Shown in pieces: positions 1 to 10,639 of a stretch of 64,000 bases of DNA. The notes beneath the pieces are model-generated. The model was not told the DNA's origin and did no database searches. It was given only the letters and a program-made list of their open reading frames with translations. The position numbers and the translations under genes are program-made. The stretch is from Tetrapyrgos nigripes (taxonomy: Eukaryota > Basidiomycota > Agaricomycetes > Agaricales > Campanellaceae). Position 1 is the stretch's first letter. Every line of letters begins with the position of its first letter. Location: NCBI GenBank assembly GCA_013368315.1, contig JAACJM010000117.1, forward strand, positions 62,001 through 126,000, read 5' to 3'.

Positions 1-334
1 ATCTGTTAAATCCCCTGCCCAATTCTGGGTCCAGTAAAGGTACAAATGTTCCATGTAATCATCAGCTTTGCCCATTCACTAACAAGTTAATTATCAGAAC
101 CATCTGGAAATACTGAAAACATTTCTCAAGACTGGCAAAATGGTGCTTATCATTATAGTAATTATAGATCTGTAACTGAAGAGTAGTACTGACTTCATCA
201 AGACATTGATTGCCAGAACAAGCAGACTGCTTTCCAAAAAATCCCTGTCTATGAGAATGGTATGTCCCTGATAAGACTGTTAACCCAGATAAAATCTCAA
301 TCTTTTTCATTCAGGCAAGCTCATTGCTTTTGAC

Positions 335-2712
335 ATGATTCCATCTCAAGTTGCACATGCATCCATAAAAGTGGATCAACCAACTGCAGAACCAATGAAA
401 TTATCATTGGATGCCTTTAACACTGATGTGATTCAGCTTCAGCTCTATCGCAGTGGTATGAAACCCAATTAAACTTGACACATATCCACTAAATTAAGTA
501 CTTTTGCAGGTTTTCTACAGTCATCCAATAGCACATATACTCCACAGAATGCTTTGGTGGCTCCAGGATCTGTGTCTGCATTTTTGCAGCCTGTGGCAGG
601 TTCATGCTAATGCATACATAAAAAAAACAGAGAAACTTAATTTGGTACTCCTTGTAGAACCTGGGCTTGTTTCAAAAGCCAATGACCACTCTGCTGTTCC
701 AATGATTCCAAAAGCACAAAAAGCACTAGCTAATATATGTATGTGTCCATCTTCAAATAATAGCCCATGTATTTCCTGACTGGTGTACATATGTAGCTGC
801 ACCAGATAAGACCAGAATCTCCACCATGGCAGAGACCCAAGTGACCAAGCCTGGACAAGGTATGCATAGTAGTCTGTATGGCTAGTCAAAAATCTAATAT
901 TGTTCTATACAGGTCAAACTCAACCTCCTCATCCAGTCAATAATCAACCACAACCAGTGGTCCAAAACAATGTCAAGGAACCACCCAAATTCACTTGGGC
1001 CAACATTGATCTCACCTGGCCAGCCAAACTCACACCATTTGTACCAATGTCTCCTCAGCCAGCAGCTCAGTGCCGCAATGCACGTGATGCTGGTATTACA
1101 TTCACATCTCTAGAGGATGGTCGTTTGACATGGAATGGCTGGCCAAATGGTCCCTTTGCACTAGACCTTGATCACACCCAGTTTCTGACCACCAAGAATC
1201 TGGCCGTACAGTGGCCCATGCGGACCAATAGCGGAAGTAATCGCAAAGGCAACTATGAGTCGCCTTCAATGGAGGTGCTATGGTGTTTTTCGTTGCCAAG
1301 ATCCCCAATGTGGCAATATTGTTCGCCCACAGACCAGCACACCAATTGATCGCCAGCTTGGTGGGAAATGTGTCTGTGGCTCAGATTTCGACCATGTTTC
1401 GTGCCCTGCTGTGGCATATTTGATCACTTATTCCCGTATCGGTGATGATCACACCACTCAGAAGTACCAATACATCAATGGCTCTGAGCCACACAGCCAT
1501 TCACAGTTGCCTACTGTTCTTCATTTCACTGCCAAGGAGGAGGCCAATGTCACAGAGCTTGTCAACACACACTACAGCAAGAAACCGATTCAACTTCTGG
1601 TTGGACCCAAAACTGCTACTGGTCATCAGCCTGGTGCTGCAGCTCTTGCCCAAGCAGCTAACAATCCTGATTCCTGGCGATATCGCTTGTGAAAAATTCG
1701 TGATGCTCACAAATCGGAAAATGGTCACACCTTTTTGGCACAATTCAATCATTGGAAGCAAAGGCATGAGGGGTATGTCAATGTCCATATCAGCACAGTT
1801 GGCTTTGATACCATCACCGTCATTGCTTTCAACACTGTGTGGATGCAGGACCAGCTTTTGCCCAAAGCTGAACTCAAAGATATCATTGTGCCAGTGGAAG
1901 GATTGCTGACTGATGGGGCACATAAATTCTGGTCTGCACCAAATGCCATCCTTATTGTCACAACTGCTTTCTCTCCTGTCATTCACATGTGGGTGCCTGG
2001 AATGTTCAGCTTCTCAGACGGTGCCACTGCCAAGCATTACCAGTATCACTTCATTGCGGTCTTTGAAAGCATTGCAGCGGCAGCTTTATCTAAGGGCATC
2101 GAGATCCAGGATGAAATGTTTGCAATGGTAAATAAATTTCCATTTGGTCACATATCCACTGATTAACTCTGTTCAAATAGGTGGTAGACTTTAGCGATGC
2201 ACAGCGGCGTGGTTTCAATGAGGCTTTCAAGGAGTTTCTGGGCCAGGTTGAGGGTGGTAAACGCAGCCCTGAGGAGTTGGAGGAAGTGGCAAAGGGATTA
2301 TTGAAGGGATGCGAGTATCACTATGACAAGTCAGTCACTCAAGCAGCAAGGATTGGAGAGGTTGTTCCACCAGAAACCGAGGCTGCATTCAAGACATTGT
2401 GTCGGATGCTCAGAACCACCAATGATGCTGCCGAGTTCCATGACACTATTTCTCAGCTTCAGAACAAATGGCCTGACACTGCACCTTGGCTTAATTGGTG
2501 GTTGGAACCAGAGCATGCCTCCATGATCTTTCCAGTGTGCCGGACAATGGATCCAGAGCTGGTGTCCAGACTTCCTAGTACTACCAATCCAGAGGAAGCT
2601 ATGCACCCTAAGATCTATGAGATTGCTGGCAAAGGTCAAGACATTGTTGATGGATTTGAGGGTTTGGTTATGGTTGAGAAGTATCATCATAATCTTCATG
2701 ATGTGGCCTCTG
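335..2712 (+). pseudogene. MULE-like transposase with N-terminal GCM/WRKY-type zinc domain (disrupted)
   Basis: The ATG at 335 opens an N-terminus that splices in phase over introns 456-509, 600-796 and 860-912 into a segment ending around 1200. The zinc-domain segment reads WRCYGVFRCQDPQCG, then RPQTSTP, CVCG and further Cys/His residues (1273-1410), the spacing expected of GCM1/WRKY-type domains beside MULE transposases. The DDE core follows: VEGLLTDGAHKFW near 1895, then after the 2129-2180 intron VDFSDAQRRGFNEAF and GCEYHYDKS (second Asp with the MULE C..H pair), and a C-terminal stretch with TTNPEEAMHPKIY. The frame changes between about 1170 and 1255, and TGA at 1690-1692 interrupts an otherwise continuous frame (YRL* then KIRDAHKSE). 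Both breaks argue for a dead copy. The family call is firm; exact exon borders before 900 are a model. Confidence 0.7.
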
Positions 2713-2767
2713 GTGAGTCTTTTGCAAATTGATAAAATTTGACGCAAATTCAGATTTTCCAATATAG

Positions 2768-4546
2768 TGGGTGCACCTATACGTTATGGAACAGGAAAAG
2801 GCCTTGGCAAATCTCATCATCAACAATCAATTACTTCGTATTTCACACCACCAAAGCCTCCGCCATCACCCTTCAAGCGCAACCGTTCCAATATCAAGGA
2901 AGGCCGAGGCCCTGATACCAGGGCTGATTTCCATCGTGCAAAACAGTCACACCAGGTTGCTTTCGCAGACGACACAGATCATGATAATTCAACTTTGCCT
3001 ACAAGCAAGCACACAAACAGCATCACATACAACAAAATCACCTCTCCATCCAAAGCTCGTAACATTTCCACTCCAGTCCTTTCTGGTATCAATCTCAAGA
3101 GTACCAAGGAGCTGGCTGGCTTTCCCTGGAACAACAACTCCTGTTGGCTTGACACCACAGTTGAAATGCTTCAATGTGCTTTTCTTCATTATAGCTCGTG
3201 GGATGGCTTTGCAGAAATTGCTGGTGCAGAGCTGGAATCAAGTACATGCTCTCGTCTTTTCCCTCTATTCAAACTGCTGAAAGCACGCAGGGGCTGGCCA
3301 TTGTCCACATTCCCAGGCTCCAAAAGTGGTACTGGAGTCATTGGACTTGCTGCATTACGTGATCGATTTCGGGACTATCTTGATGAAGAAAAAGTCTTGC
3401 CTTTTCCAAAGTACAACTTTCAGCCAGGTTGGGTATGTGGCCTCAATGAACTTTGGGATCATGTTGGCTAACTACAATGGATATCTAATTTAGGATTGGT
3501 TTGATCAGCTGCTATCCAGTTCACCACTCTATCATCACTTCTTTGCTCCTGTCAAACAAACAGTATGGAAATGCTCAACAGCTGATTCGACTCATTACAG
3601 GCTGGAAAAGCCATGAGTTCCATATATTCCTATCAGTGAAATGCACCCAAACAAATTCACATACTACCAAGGATCAGTCAAAAATTGGCTACAGGAACGC
3701 ACACAAATTAAAAGGGCTATGAAGAGGGAACCAAATCCCATGTGTTGGAGACAGGGAGCAGTTGATGATGAGCCAATTGCCTTTTGTGGAGGAAAGCCAG
3801 TGGAGATGGAATTTTGGACTTCCATTCCCATATTTCTTCTTCTGGAGCCTCAAGTAGAGACACAGTCAGCAAGACCCCAGTGGGATTTTCCCAAGACAAT
3901 CCATCCTCTCACTCTCTCTGATGGAAACTTGCATGGAATTGTTTATGAGCTAGTTGGACGTGGATTTAGCAATGGTGGTCATTTTCTCTGCCATAACCTG
4001 ATTCCAACTGCCCGTGGTCCCTCTGCTGTTTTTGCCTATGATGGAATGCTTCATCATGGATATAGCCAGCACCAACGGGAAGGTGCTCAAAGGCTGATGT
4101 TTGGACCTGAGCCGGCTTGTAGGGCTGGATATTCAACTTGGACTTGTTTATATGTGTTGAAAGGTGGTAGGGAGGCTCAGATAAAATTCGAGGAGAAGCA
4201 ACATGAGCACGCACACAAATATCTGGGTGTATTGCTGGAGGGGAAAAGCACTCCTACTATTATTCTTCCAAACTATAAAGAATTGTCAGCAGAGGAGCGA
4301 GGAAAATGGAGTAGATCAACAACTTCAAGAGAATTTGAGACTGCCAAGAGTGTTGTAGCTGGAGAAGAGACATCAGATGGAGCTGGTGTGGAAGCTGCTG
4401 AGGAGACTGAGAGTGATGTAGCTGGAGAAGAGACATCAGATGGAGTTGGTGTGGAAGCTGCTGAGGAGGCTGAGAGTAATGCAGATGTGCAAGCTGTTGA
4501 GTCTGCTGAAGAGGGTGACAATGATGACTTGGAGGTATGTATATGA
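2768..4546 (+). pseudogene. USP-like ubiquitin-specific protease module, C-terminal to the MULE transposase
   Basis: After the 2713-2767 intron the frame continues into a basic Ser/Pro-rich linker and then FPWNNNSCWLDTTVEML (around 3120-3170), which matches the Cys box of USP deubiquitinases (N..C.L..). About 900 nt downstream YELVGRGFSNGGHFLCHN and FAYDGMLHHGY form a recognisable His box. A short intron near 3466-3494 and an in-frame TGA at 3614-3616 lie between the boxes; the TGA sits where Trp (TGG) would fit. Acidic tandem repeats follow at 4365-4500 (AGEETSDGxGVEAAEE, two copies). The catalytic Cys and His are visible, so the ancestor was probably an active or recently active peptidase. 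This is either part of one giant transposon polyprotein or a separate accessory gene. Confidence 0.55.
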
Positions 4547-4593
4547 TTCTTTTTGAATTCAAAGCCACATTTTTGAGAAATATTGTTGAACAG

Positions 4594-5838
4594 GAGCTAG
4601 TAGAGGACTTCAAATTTCGATCAGGTGTCAGACATGATTTCAAAACAATGGAAACATTGTGGCAAGATGAGGTCAATTTGCATATTGATTGATTAATAGA
4701 CTCACTAACTTAGTACATACAGGTCAAAGCATTCACTCAGGACATGGAACTTGGGGCAAATTTTCTCCTACCTAACATAAAACTTGAGGAACATGATATT
4801 GAGAATCTCAGAAGTGGTCAAGTGGGCTCTCGCATTATGGATGAATACTTTTCAATCTATCATGAAGAGACCAGAAGACGGGGAGTTTATATCTTGCCAG
4901 GGATAGACAAGGACAAAAGGAAAGAATCAAGTTCATTAGAACCAGAGGATCAGCAGAAAATGTTTTATCAAATGGCTGAAAGCTGCGGTGTAATATTCTT
5001 TGTCATAATTATGGGAAATATCACTGATTAAATTCATTTAGCTATGGGCTGATCGACATCCGAAACTTATTGTGCTTCCAATGTTTTCACATGACCATTG
5101 GATTCTAGGTATTGCAGACCTCATGGCACATAAAATCCAGGTATACACTACATCATCCATGGATGATAGTGCTACATTTTCATCATGGAGAGAGTGCCCT
5201 TATCGTGACATCCTCAAAGTAAGTATCTGGAACTTTTTCTCATTTGAAACAATAGACTCAATTAATTTTAGATAATGAGGTCTTGGATCAATTATGGATC
5301 CAAAACTGTCCATGATTTTTATCCTGCTTTTTCTAAATGGAAGGTTGTATCCCATGTAAGTTCTTTGACTCTGTGTATACATTATTTTTTGACATGGATT
5401 TTTCTCTGAAGTATCACTCTAGTCATCCAGATCTGATACTAAGTGGTGTCTACATCATTGGAATTACTCTTCTTGTGGTGGTAGGAGGTTGTCAACCAGA
5501 TCAGATTGCAGACATTCTGCTCCCCAAAATGCTGCCTCTGGTAAATGCAGAGATAATGAGCACTTTTCTTGATTATGCTATTAGAGTTCCACCATTGCAA
5601 GAAGCTGAAATGAGCCAATTTAATGTGTAAGATCACATTTCAATTTTATGTTCACCTCCAAATTAAATGCCCTGATTTTTTCAGACAACCAAACCTACTG
5701 GATACAAGGAGAAGCAAAAGACTGCAGGCAAACTTAGATGTTAAATCACATCCTCCAAAGATGCAAAGAGGGGAAAATACCCAAATGTTTAAATGGGGAA
5801 AAGGATCATACTATTGGGAAGAAATCAACAATGATTAA
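4594..5838 (+). pseudogene. Ulp1-like (C48) cysteine protease module, 3' end of the MULE-type element
   Basis: Short exons joined by roughly 50-nt introns (about 4537-4593, 4672-4722, 4993-5040, 5220-5273) encode a segment with LRSGQVGSRIMDEYF, typical of the N-terminal Ulp1 core. It is followed by LIVLPMFSHDHWILGIAD, which carries the Ulp1 His (in HW) and the Asp context IQVYTTS. The catalytic Cys region could not be placed with certainty; the best candidate is SSCGG around 5465-5485, in a frame different from the downstream open stretch DILLPKMLPLVNAEIMSTF. C48 proteases are frequent passengers of MULEs and other eukaryotic DNA transposons. The 3' end (5830s) is an open question because no clear terminal repeat was found. 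Confidence 0.5.
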
Positions 5839-6226
5839 AGGTCCTATTACAGGTTTCCAAGCTCTAAATTACAAAAAAAACAATATTGTAATGAAGTATT
5901 CTGCTATTTAAAGCGATATTTTACATCTAAGACACCAAGAATAAGAGTCAGTGTCCATGTCAGGCAACAAGGCAAGTAACAGTATATGAGTCAATGTGTG
6001 GGTTGGTCAGTGGAGATAAGTATTAGCAATAAGTATGGAGGATTATCCTCTGAGATGATGGAAGATAATATTGCAGTCAGGGTGCTTAACAATAATTATG
6101 TTGCAAATGCAGTATCTGGGTTGCATCTCGACTAGACTCACAAATTGAATGAAATAGTATAGTACTTATACTGGTTAGGATAGCTGTAAATTAACTATTT
6201 GTGGGAAATGGAATTAACCGGGCAAG
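5839..6226. other. AT-rich spacer without gene
   Basis: Nothing coding is recognisable between the protease module and the KOW gene. The stretch is AT-rich and would contain the 3' end of the MULE-type element, but no inverted repeat end was found. Confidence 0.4.
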
Positions 6227-7223
6227 CTAAATAAGTTGCTGTAAATATACTGGTTTTCGTCTACGAGCTTCCTTTCGGACTTCCTCAAAAAGCTTCTTTC
6301 CCTTCTCCTTATCTGCCTTGGATTCCATGACACGTATCAACCAGCTGGGATGAAGCACCAGCTGAATATTTGTCATTCTCTCCTGCCTGTCACTTCCAGT
6401 GAACTCAACACCACGAACAATAAAATGAGACTCTCCACCAACAACACAATAGTACACTTGTCGAACAAGCAAACCTGTGTGTCCACCAACAATGATGACC
6501 ATAAGTCCATGCTCAGTACGGGCAGAAGGCCATTGAAGTGGACCACAGATATTGGCTGGTGCAACACCAAGACGAGGTGGGCGCGCGTTGAAAATAACAC
6601 CATCTGATACGTGAACCCAGGCCTTCATTTTCGGCTCCAATAAGCTGACTTCCAAAGTCAACCCATTTAGACGTGGATTGAGAATCCAGTGCTTGTAGAA
6701 ATGCTTTGAGAATAACATAAAACATAATAGAGTAAGTACTCACAGTGATTTCATGTTGAGAGTCATATTGGTCAGGAGTCCATGGAGCAGTGGCAGTATC
6801 AAGGCTGTCAACGTCTGAAGGAATGGGTGTAGTACTCCGTGGAACATTGACTGGAGCAGGCCAGCATTCAGGGGAATAAGGAACTTCACAAGGCATACAA
6901 CAATAATCAGGCCGTAGTGAATATCCTGTGTGATAGTGCCCTAGCAGATCAACATCGTCTAGTGGCTGAAAATGACTGAAAGAATGATAAGTTACACAAA
7001 CATCACATAGAGTGCACACTTACTCGACATGACGGACATGATCATAGTCCAAGTTGATGCTCGGACAGACCTGGGTGCCAAATTTCTGAAGCTCAACACG
7101 AAGTTGCAAGCCACTGTAATTTGGAAACGGTCGAACGTCGCGAACAATACCTCTGTATCCCTTCTCGCTACCCTTGACAACATAGACATGCTGTCCAATC
7201 CAGGGCGTCCGGCCAATATTCAT
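6227..7223 (-). CDS. KOW-domain protein, three exons, 298 aa
   Basis: Three minus-strand exons (7024-7223, 6744-6975, 6227-6691) join in phase through introns of 48 and 52 nt to give 298 residues ending in TAG. ATG at 7223 is the first Met of the open stretch. Residues 8-28 (GQHVYVVKGSEKGYRGIVRD) form a KOW motif as in SPT5 and ribosomal proteins: a beta-barrel RNA- or protein-binding turn with an invariant Gly. The middle is Pro/Ser/Thr-rich (linker-like). The C-terminal 150 residues contain another small beta-rich stretch (MVIIVGGHTGLLVRQVYY) that may be a second, degenerate KOW-type barrel, and end in a Lys/Arg/Glu-rich helix. Position between two transposon-derived regions suggests a dispersed gene family, but the frame is intact. 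The intron 2 acceptor is AAG rather than the usual CAG/TAG. Function unknown beyond the fold. Confidence 0.6.
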
Positions 7224-7349
7224 AGATAGTATGTAACTTGTTTGAGAACTGATTTGCGATAGGAAGACAAAGCCGAGAGAGAGTGAAAAGGATGAAAGAA
7301 ACTGATCGATGAAGCTTGCTGATAATTTCCGATGCGTCGGGTATTGGCT

Positions 7350-8400
7350 GGTCTGCACCTGACCCGCACCTGGCCCGCAATGATGTCATATGTGCGGGCC
7401 GCCCCGATAGATCTGCGGGTCAGTTCTCGGTGTGCGTGCCACTTTCCGAGTCATACATGTACAAAATTCGAACTTGCAAGAGTAGATACAGGCCTTCATA
7501 CTTATACTATTCATCTTCTCATATTCACATATACATATCTACCATTTATATGTTTTGACAAGCAGGGATTAGCCCGATCGAAATTGAAAAAGAGTATGTA
7601 TTAATAGTGTTTGCTAACGATATTGTCTAAGAGACTCAGAAAGTACATCAGACTACTTAAATAGAGGATTTTTCATTGAGATATCCTTCAGAGTGCATTT
7701 CTACGTAGTGGAGGAGGATTCGAACCGATATTTCGGCGGCACGCACATACACAGCCACTGACCCGCCGACCCGCAGGGGTGACCCGCACAATTCTACACA
7801 CCGGTAAACGGGTCATATATTGTCCTTATACTGCCCAAGTATCAGTTTTGATAACTCTGGAGCTGGAACGCAAGTGGCACATATTATAATTCTATCTATT
7901 ATGGCGCAAATATTATTTTCGACGCGTTGGGGACTGGCACGCAGATGGCACGCAGGGCGGCACGCAGGTATATGTGACCTGCGTGCCGGCCCGATCGATC
8001 TGCGTGCCACCCGATCAATCTGCGTGTCATCCGATGGCTCGGAGTGTATGTCGACAGGCCTGCGTGTCAGTTTTTGAACACAGGAATTGACTTGAAAAGC
8101 TCATCTTGGATTGAAAATCAAGGTGTAGTACTCATAGTTGATGATACTAGGCTCAAGATACATTATTGAGATAAAATTTAGGCCGAAATGAGCCCTTGGA
8201 GGCATTATTGATGGTAGTGAGCTATACATAACACTGTATTCCCATCCGAAATCGAAGAATAAACATTACTAAACGTTCATGTCCTGCAAAAGAAGTGAAA
8301 TTGTGCTCATCTACAAAACTTAAATACATGGTACTTATATACAAGTGACACGCAGGCACGCAGGTACTGGCACGCAGGCACGCAGGCATGGCACGCAGAA
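7350..8400. repeat. Clusters of GGCACGCAG-like motifs in both orientations
   Basis: Short islands of the nonamer GGCACGCAG, its reverse complement CTGCGTGCC, and variants (GACACGCAG, GGCCCGCA, GACCCGCA) recur at about 7358-7440, 7760-7790, 7935-8070 and 8345-8400 in an otherwise AT-rich region. The third island holds a perfect 11-bp inverted repeat (7959-7969 and 7977-7987, 7-nt loop). Copies are not in strict tandem and differ in spacing. The spacer between islands holds no convincing gene. Confidence 0.7.
7959..7987. repeat. Hairpin-forming inverted repeat (11-bp arms, 7-nt loop)
   Basis: The arms GGCACGCAGGT and ACCTGCGTGCC are perfectly complementary and flank a 7-nt AT-rich loop. The arm is the same motif that recurs singly elsewhere in 7.35-8.40 kb. 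Confidence 0.7.
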
Positions 8401-8529
8401 TTCCACATACCGCTAATTTCCCCTTTCTTTGGGACATATATACTTCCATTGGCATCTGCTTGGTGTTATGAATGATTCATTGTCATTAAATATGCTAATT
8501 CCTTGATAATTGTGAGTTTGGGAGCCATT

Positions 8530-9650
8530 ACTGAAAACCTTGCTTAAATATAAGCTTAAAGCCTACATGTACCACTCTATGGAACTTACTCTGACTTTAC
8601 TCAGCAAAGAGAAGGAAGAAGCAAAGAAAAAATGTGCCCAGGACATTTGCAAGAAACTTGCTTGCATTCTATTAATTTGTTCTCTCACAGAATTGAATAG
8701 TGCACAAGGGGAACCCAGGATTGCAGACTGGTACACTCTGGGGGCCAGTTGGTCAAGTCATTGAGGTTGTTAAAAATTTTTGGAAGTGTGAAATTTTTTT
8801 ATGGTTTACAGTCTTGTGTCAGTGTAATTATGGGTCTTCTTTGTAGTTCTTGTCATCCAGAACTGTCTTGGGACATGATTGAGCCATTTGGCATACATCT
8901 AGTGAGGTTGGCATCATATGTGGAGTCAGCCCAACCACTTCCTTAAGTGGTAAAGACAAATGAGATTGTTCCTATTGGCTGAAAATTTCCAGGCCTGTGC
9001 ATAGTAGCCCTGCACACCCCAAACATTTTTGTAGTGCAAAAATGCATTTAAAAAATGGGTGAGTGCCTTGGCCCAGTAGTATATCAATATGTACCTCACC
9101 TTTCTTCCCTAAAGTATCATCAGAAATGCAAGAACTTTCACATTCTCATACTGAGGGGTTGGGTTTGCAGCTAGGAAAGTGTGGTTGTCATTAACACTGA
9201 TAGCAGAGCAGTACCAAAAGGGATAAGTATGGCATGGCTCTATCACATTGTGCCTTCCATGAATAGACATACCTTCCATATTTAGTAGGCATAGTGGGTC
9301 AGTCAGGTCCCAGAGGCTGTTAAAATTTTTTTCAATGTAGTGTACAAAATCAAAAATTTCAGTCCCCCTTGATAGTGCACCTACAGCGGCATATACTGGA
9401 GACAAAGACATGGACAAGAAAGCTTCTTGATGATCAATTGGATGTGCTATGATTCAGGAAGGTTAATGGCATTCCATCAAAGAGTTCCATCAGCAAGGTG
9501 GCATTACTACAGGCATTCCAGGAGTACAAAAAATAGCTTGCAGAGCTAGGGAGGATACATCCTGACACCTTGGGAGAGTGTGTACATGCAGCTGAAGAGC
9601 CTAGGCCATTTGAGGACAAATTGGAAGCAGAAATAGATGTGGATTAGGGC
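8530..9650 (+). pseudogene. Decayed coding remnants, unrecognised family
   Basis: Two stretches show protein-like composition on the plus strand although broken by stops: 8540-8650 (a Lys/Glu-rich helix, LSKEKEEAKKKCAQD) and 9460-9640 (VALLQAFQEYKK then LAELGRIHPDTLGE). Neither has an intact frame, and the material between them is AT-rich. They are probably the remains of one or two transposon ORFs. No family could be named. Confidence 0.3.
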
Positions 9651-10639
9651 AGTAGTAGTGGTAGTTATTAGTGGATTTCTAATTAAATAGATTTGAGTGT
9701 CTTTTCATGGGTCAATTTCCAAGAGATAGACCAAGTACAACACTTGTAAGTGAATGAACCAGTGATTTTGACATGGAGGATAGGACGTGGACAGGTTTTG
9801 TGGTGGCTATGTGCTTAGTCATGGGCCACCAGCCTAGTGTGGATTGCCCACCTCCACTGAATAATTAATGCAAAGAGGCTTCAGGCTAAATATGGTTTAT
9901 TGTGCTAGTGATTTCACAATAGAAGCATTACTGAAATGAAGTCTTTGTGTACCCATCACACATCAGACCATCAATAACACTGTTGCATGACTCAAGCATT
10001 GAGAGAAAAAAGACAGAGATGAGTTGGAAAGTCAGAAATATTGTACTAAGGCTATAGAATAGGGAATCAAAAAGGCCTTGAGGCTTATCATGGGATATGC
10101 CTTCCATATGGCACATTAATGTGACCTAGCTACATTTCATACTGATGTAGAAGGCTATGGAGTACAGGAGAAGGAGTGCAGTCACTTCTCAACTGAGGCA
10201 CCCTGATTAAATGTGACTAAGCTGCAAGCAAGCCAGAGCCAAGTCACATGGAGCTGGCTCATTGTTTGCATGACTTGGCTTGGCTAAACATCGGCTTGGC
10301 TCCCAGCTTAGCCAGAGTCAGTTCAGTGGCATTGTGATGTGTGGCAAACTATGAAAAATGAACAGTTCAGTCTTTGCTGTGATGCATGACTGAACACTTG
10401 GTCGAAACTATACAGTACTGTCCAAGTACTGTCTGTCTGTTTTGAATAATTTCGGCATTGTCCAGTGCATGTTCGTCTCCTTGGAAACAAGGAAGCAGAC
10501 CTGAGCAGACAAGGAACCTGGGTTTGGGGCAGAGATTACTAAAGTTCAGAATGCCTCCTTTAGCATTTAGGTCCTTTCCTGAGAATCCCCATCATCCCTC
10601 GTCCTCCCAGCTCCTGGAATTCTTACACATACGCCCACA
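9651..10639. other. AT-rich region without gene; short AGCCAAGCC-type motif cluster
   Basis: No coding region is supported. Around 10205-10325 the motif GGCTTGGCT and its complement AGCCAAG/AGCCAGAG recur several times within about 120 bp, a second motif cluster resembling in style the GGCACGCAG field upstream. Confidence 0.4.

Larger units (their letters stand above)
335..5838 (+). mobile_element. Degraded MULE-type DNA transposon carrying GCM-like zinc domain, DDE transposase, USP-like and Ulp1-like protease modules
   Basis: A near-continuous series of exons in one direction reads, in order: a short Pro/Asn-rich N-terminus, a Cys/His cluster resembling the GCM/WRKY zinc domain, a Mutator-like DDE transposase, a USP-like cysteine protease module and a Ulp1-like protease module. 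Introns of about 50 nt join the parts (456-509, 860-912, 2129-2180, 2713-2767), which suggests one very long gene, although two adjacent genes are possible. WRKY-GCM zinc domains with MULE transposases, and Ulp1 capture by MULEs, are known phenomena; the joint USP plus Ulp1 arrangement is my reading of the motifs. Terminal inverted repeats and target duplications were not identified, so the true ends are unknown. At least one frame break and two in-frame TGA codons show that the copy is inactive. Confidence 0.6.

Noticed and set aside
9109..9417. 102-codon minus-strand ORF
   Set aside because: No recognisable domain, AT-rich decayed surroundings and no splice partners; not separable from chance.
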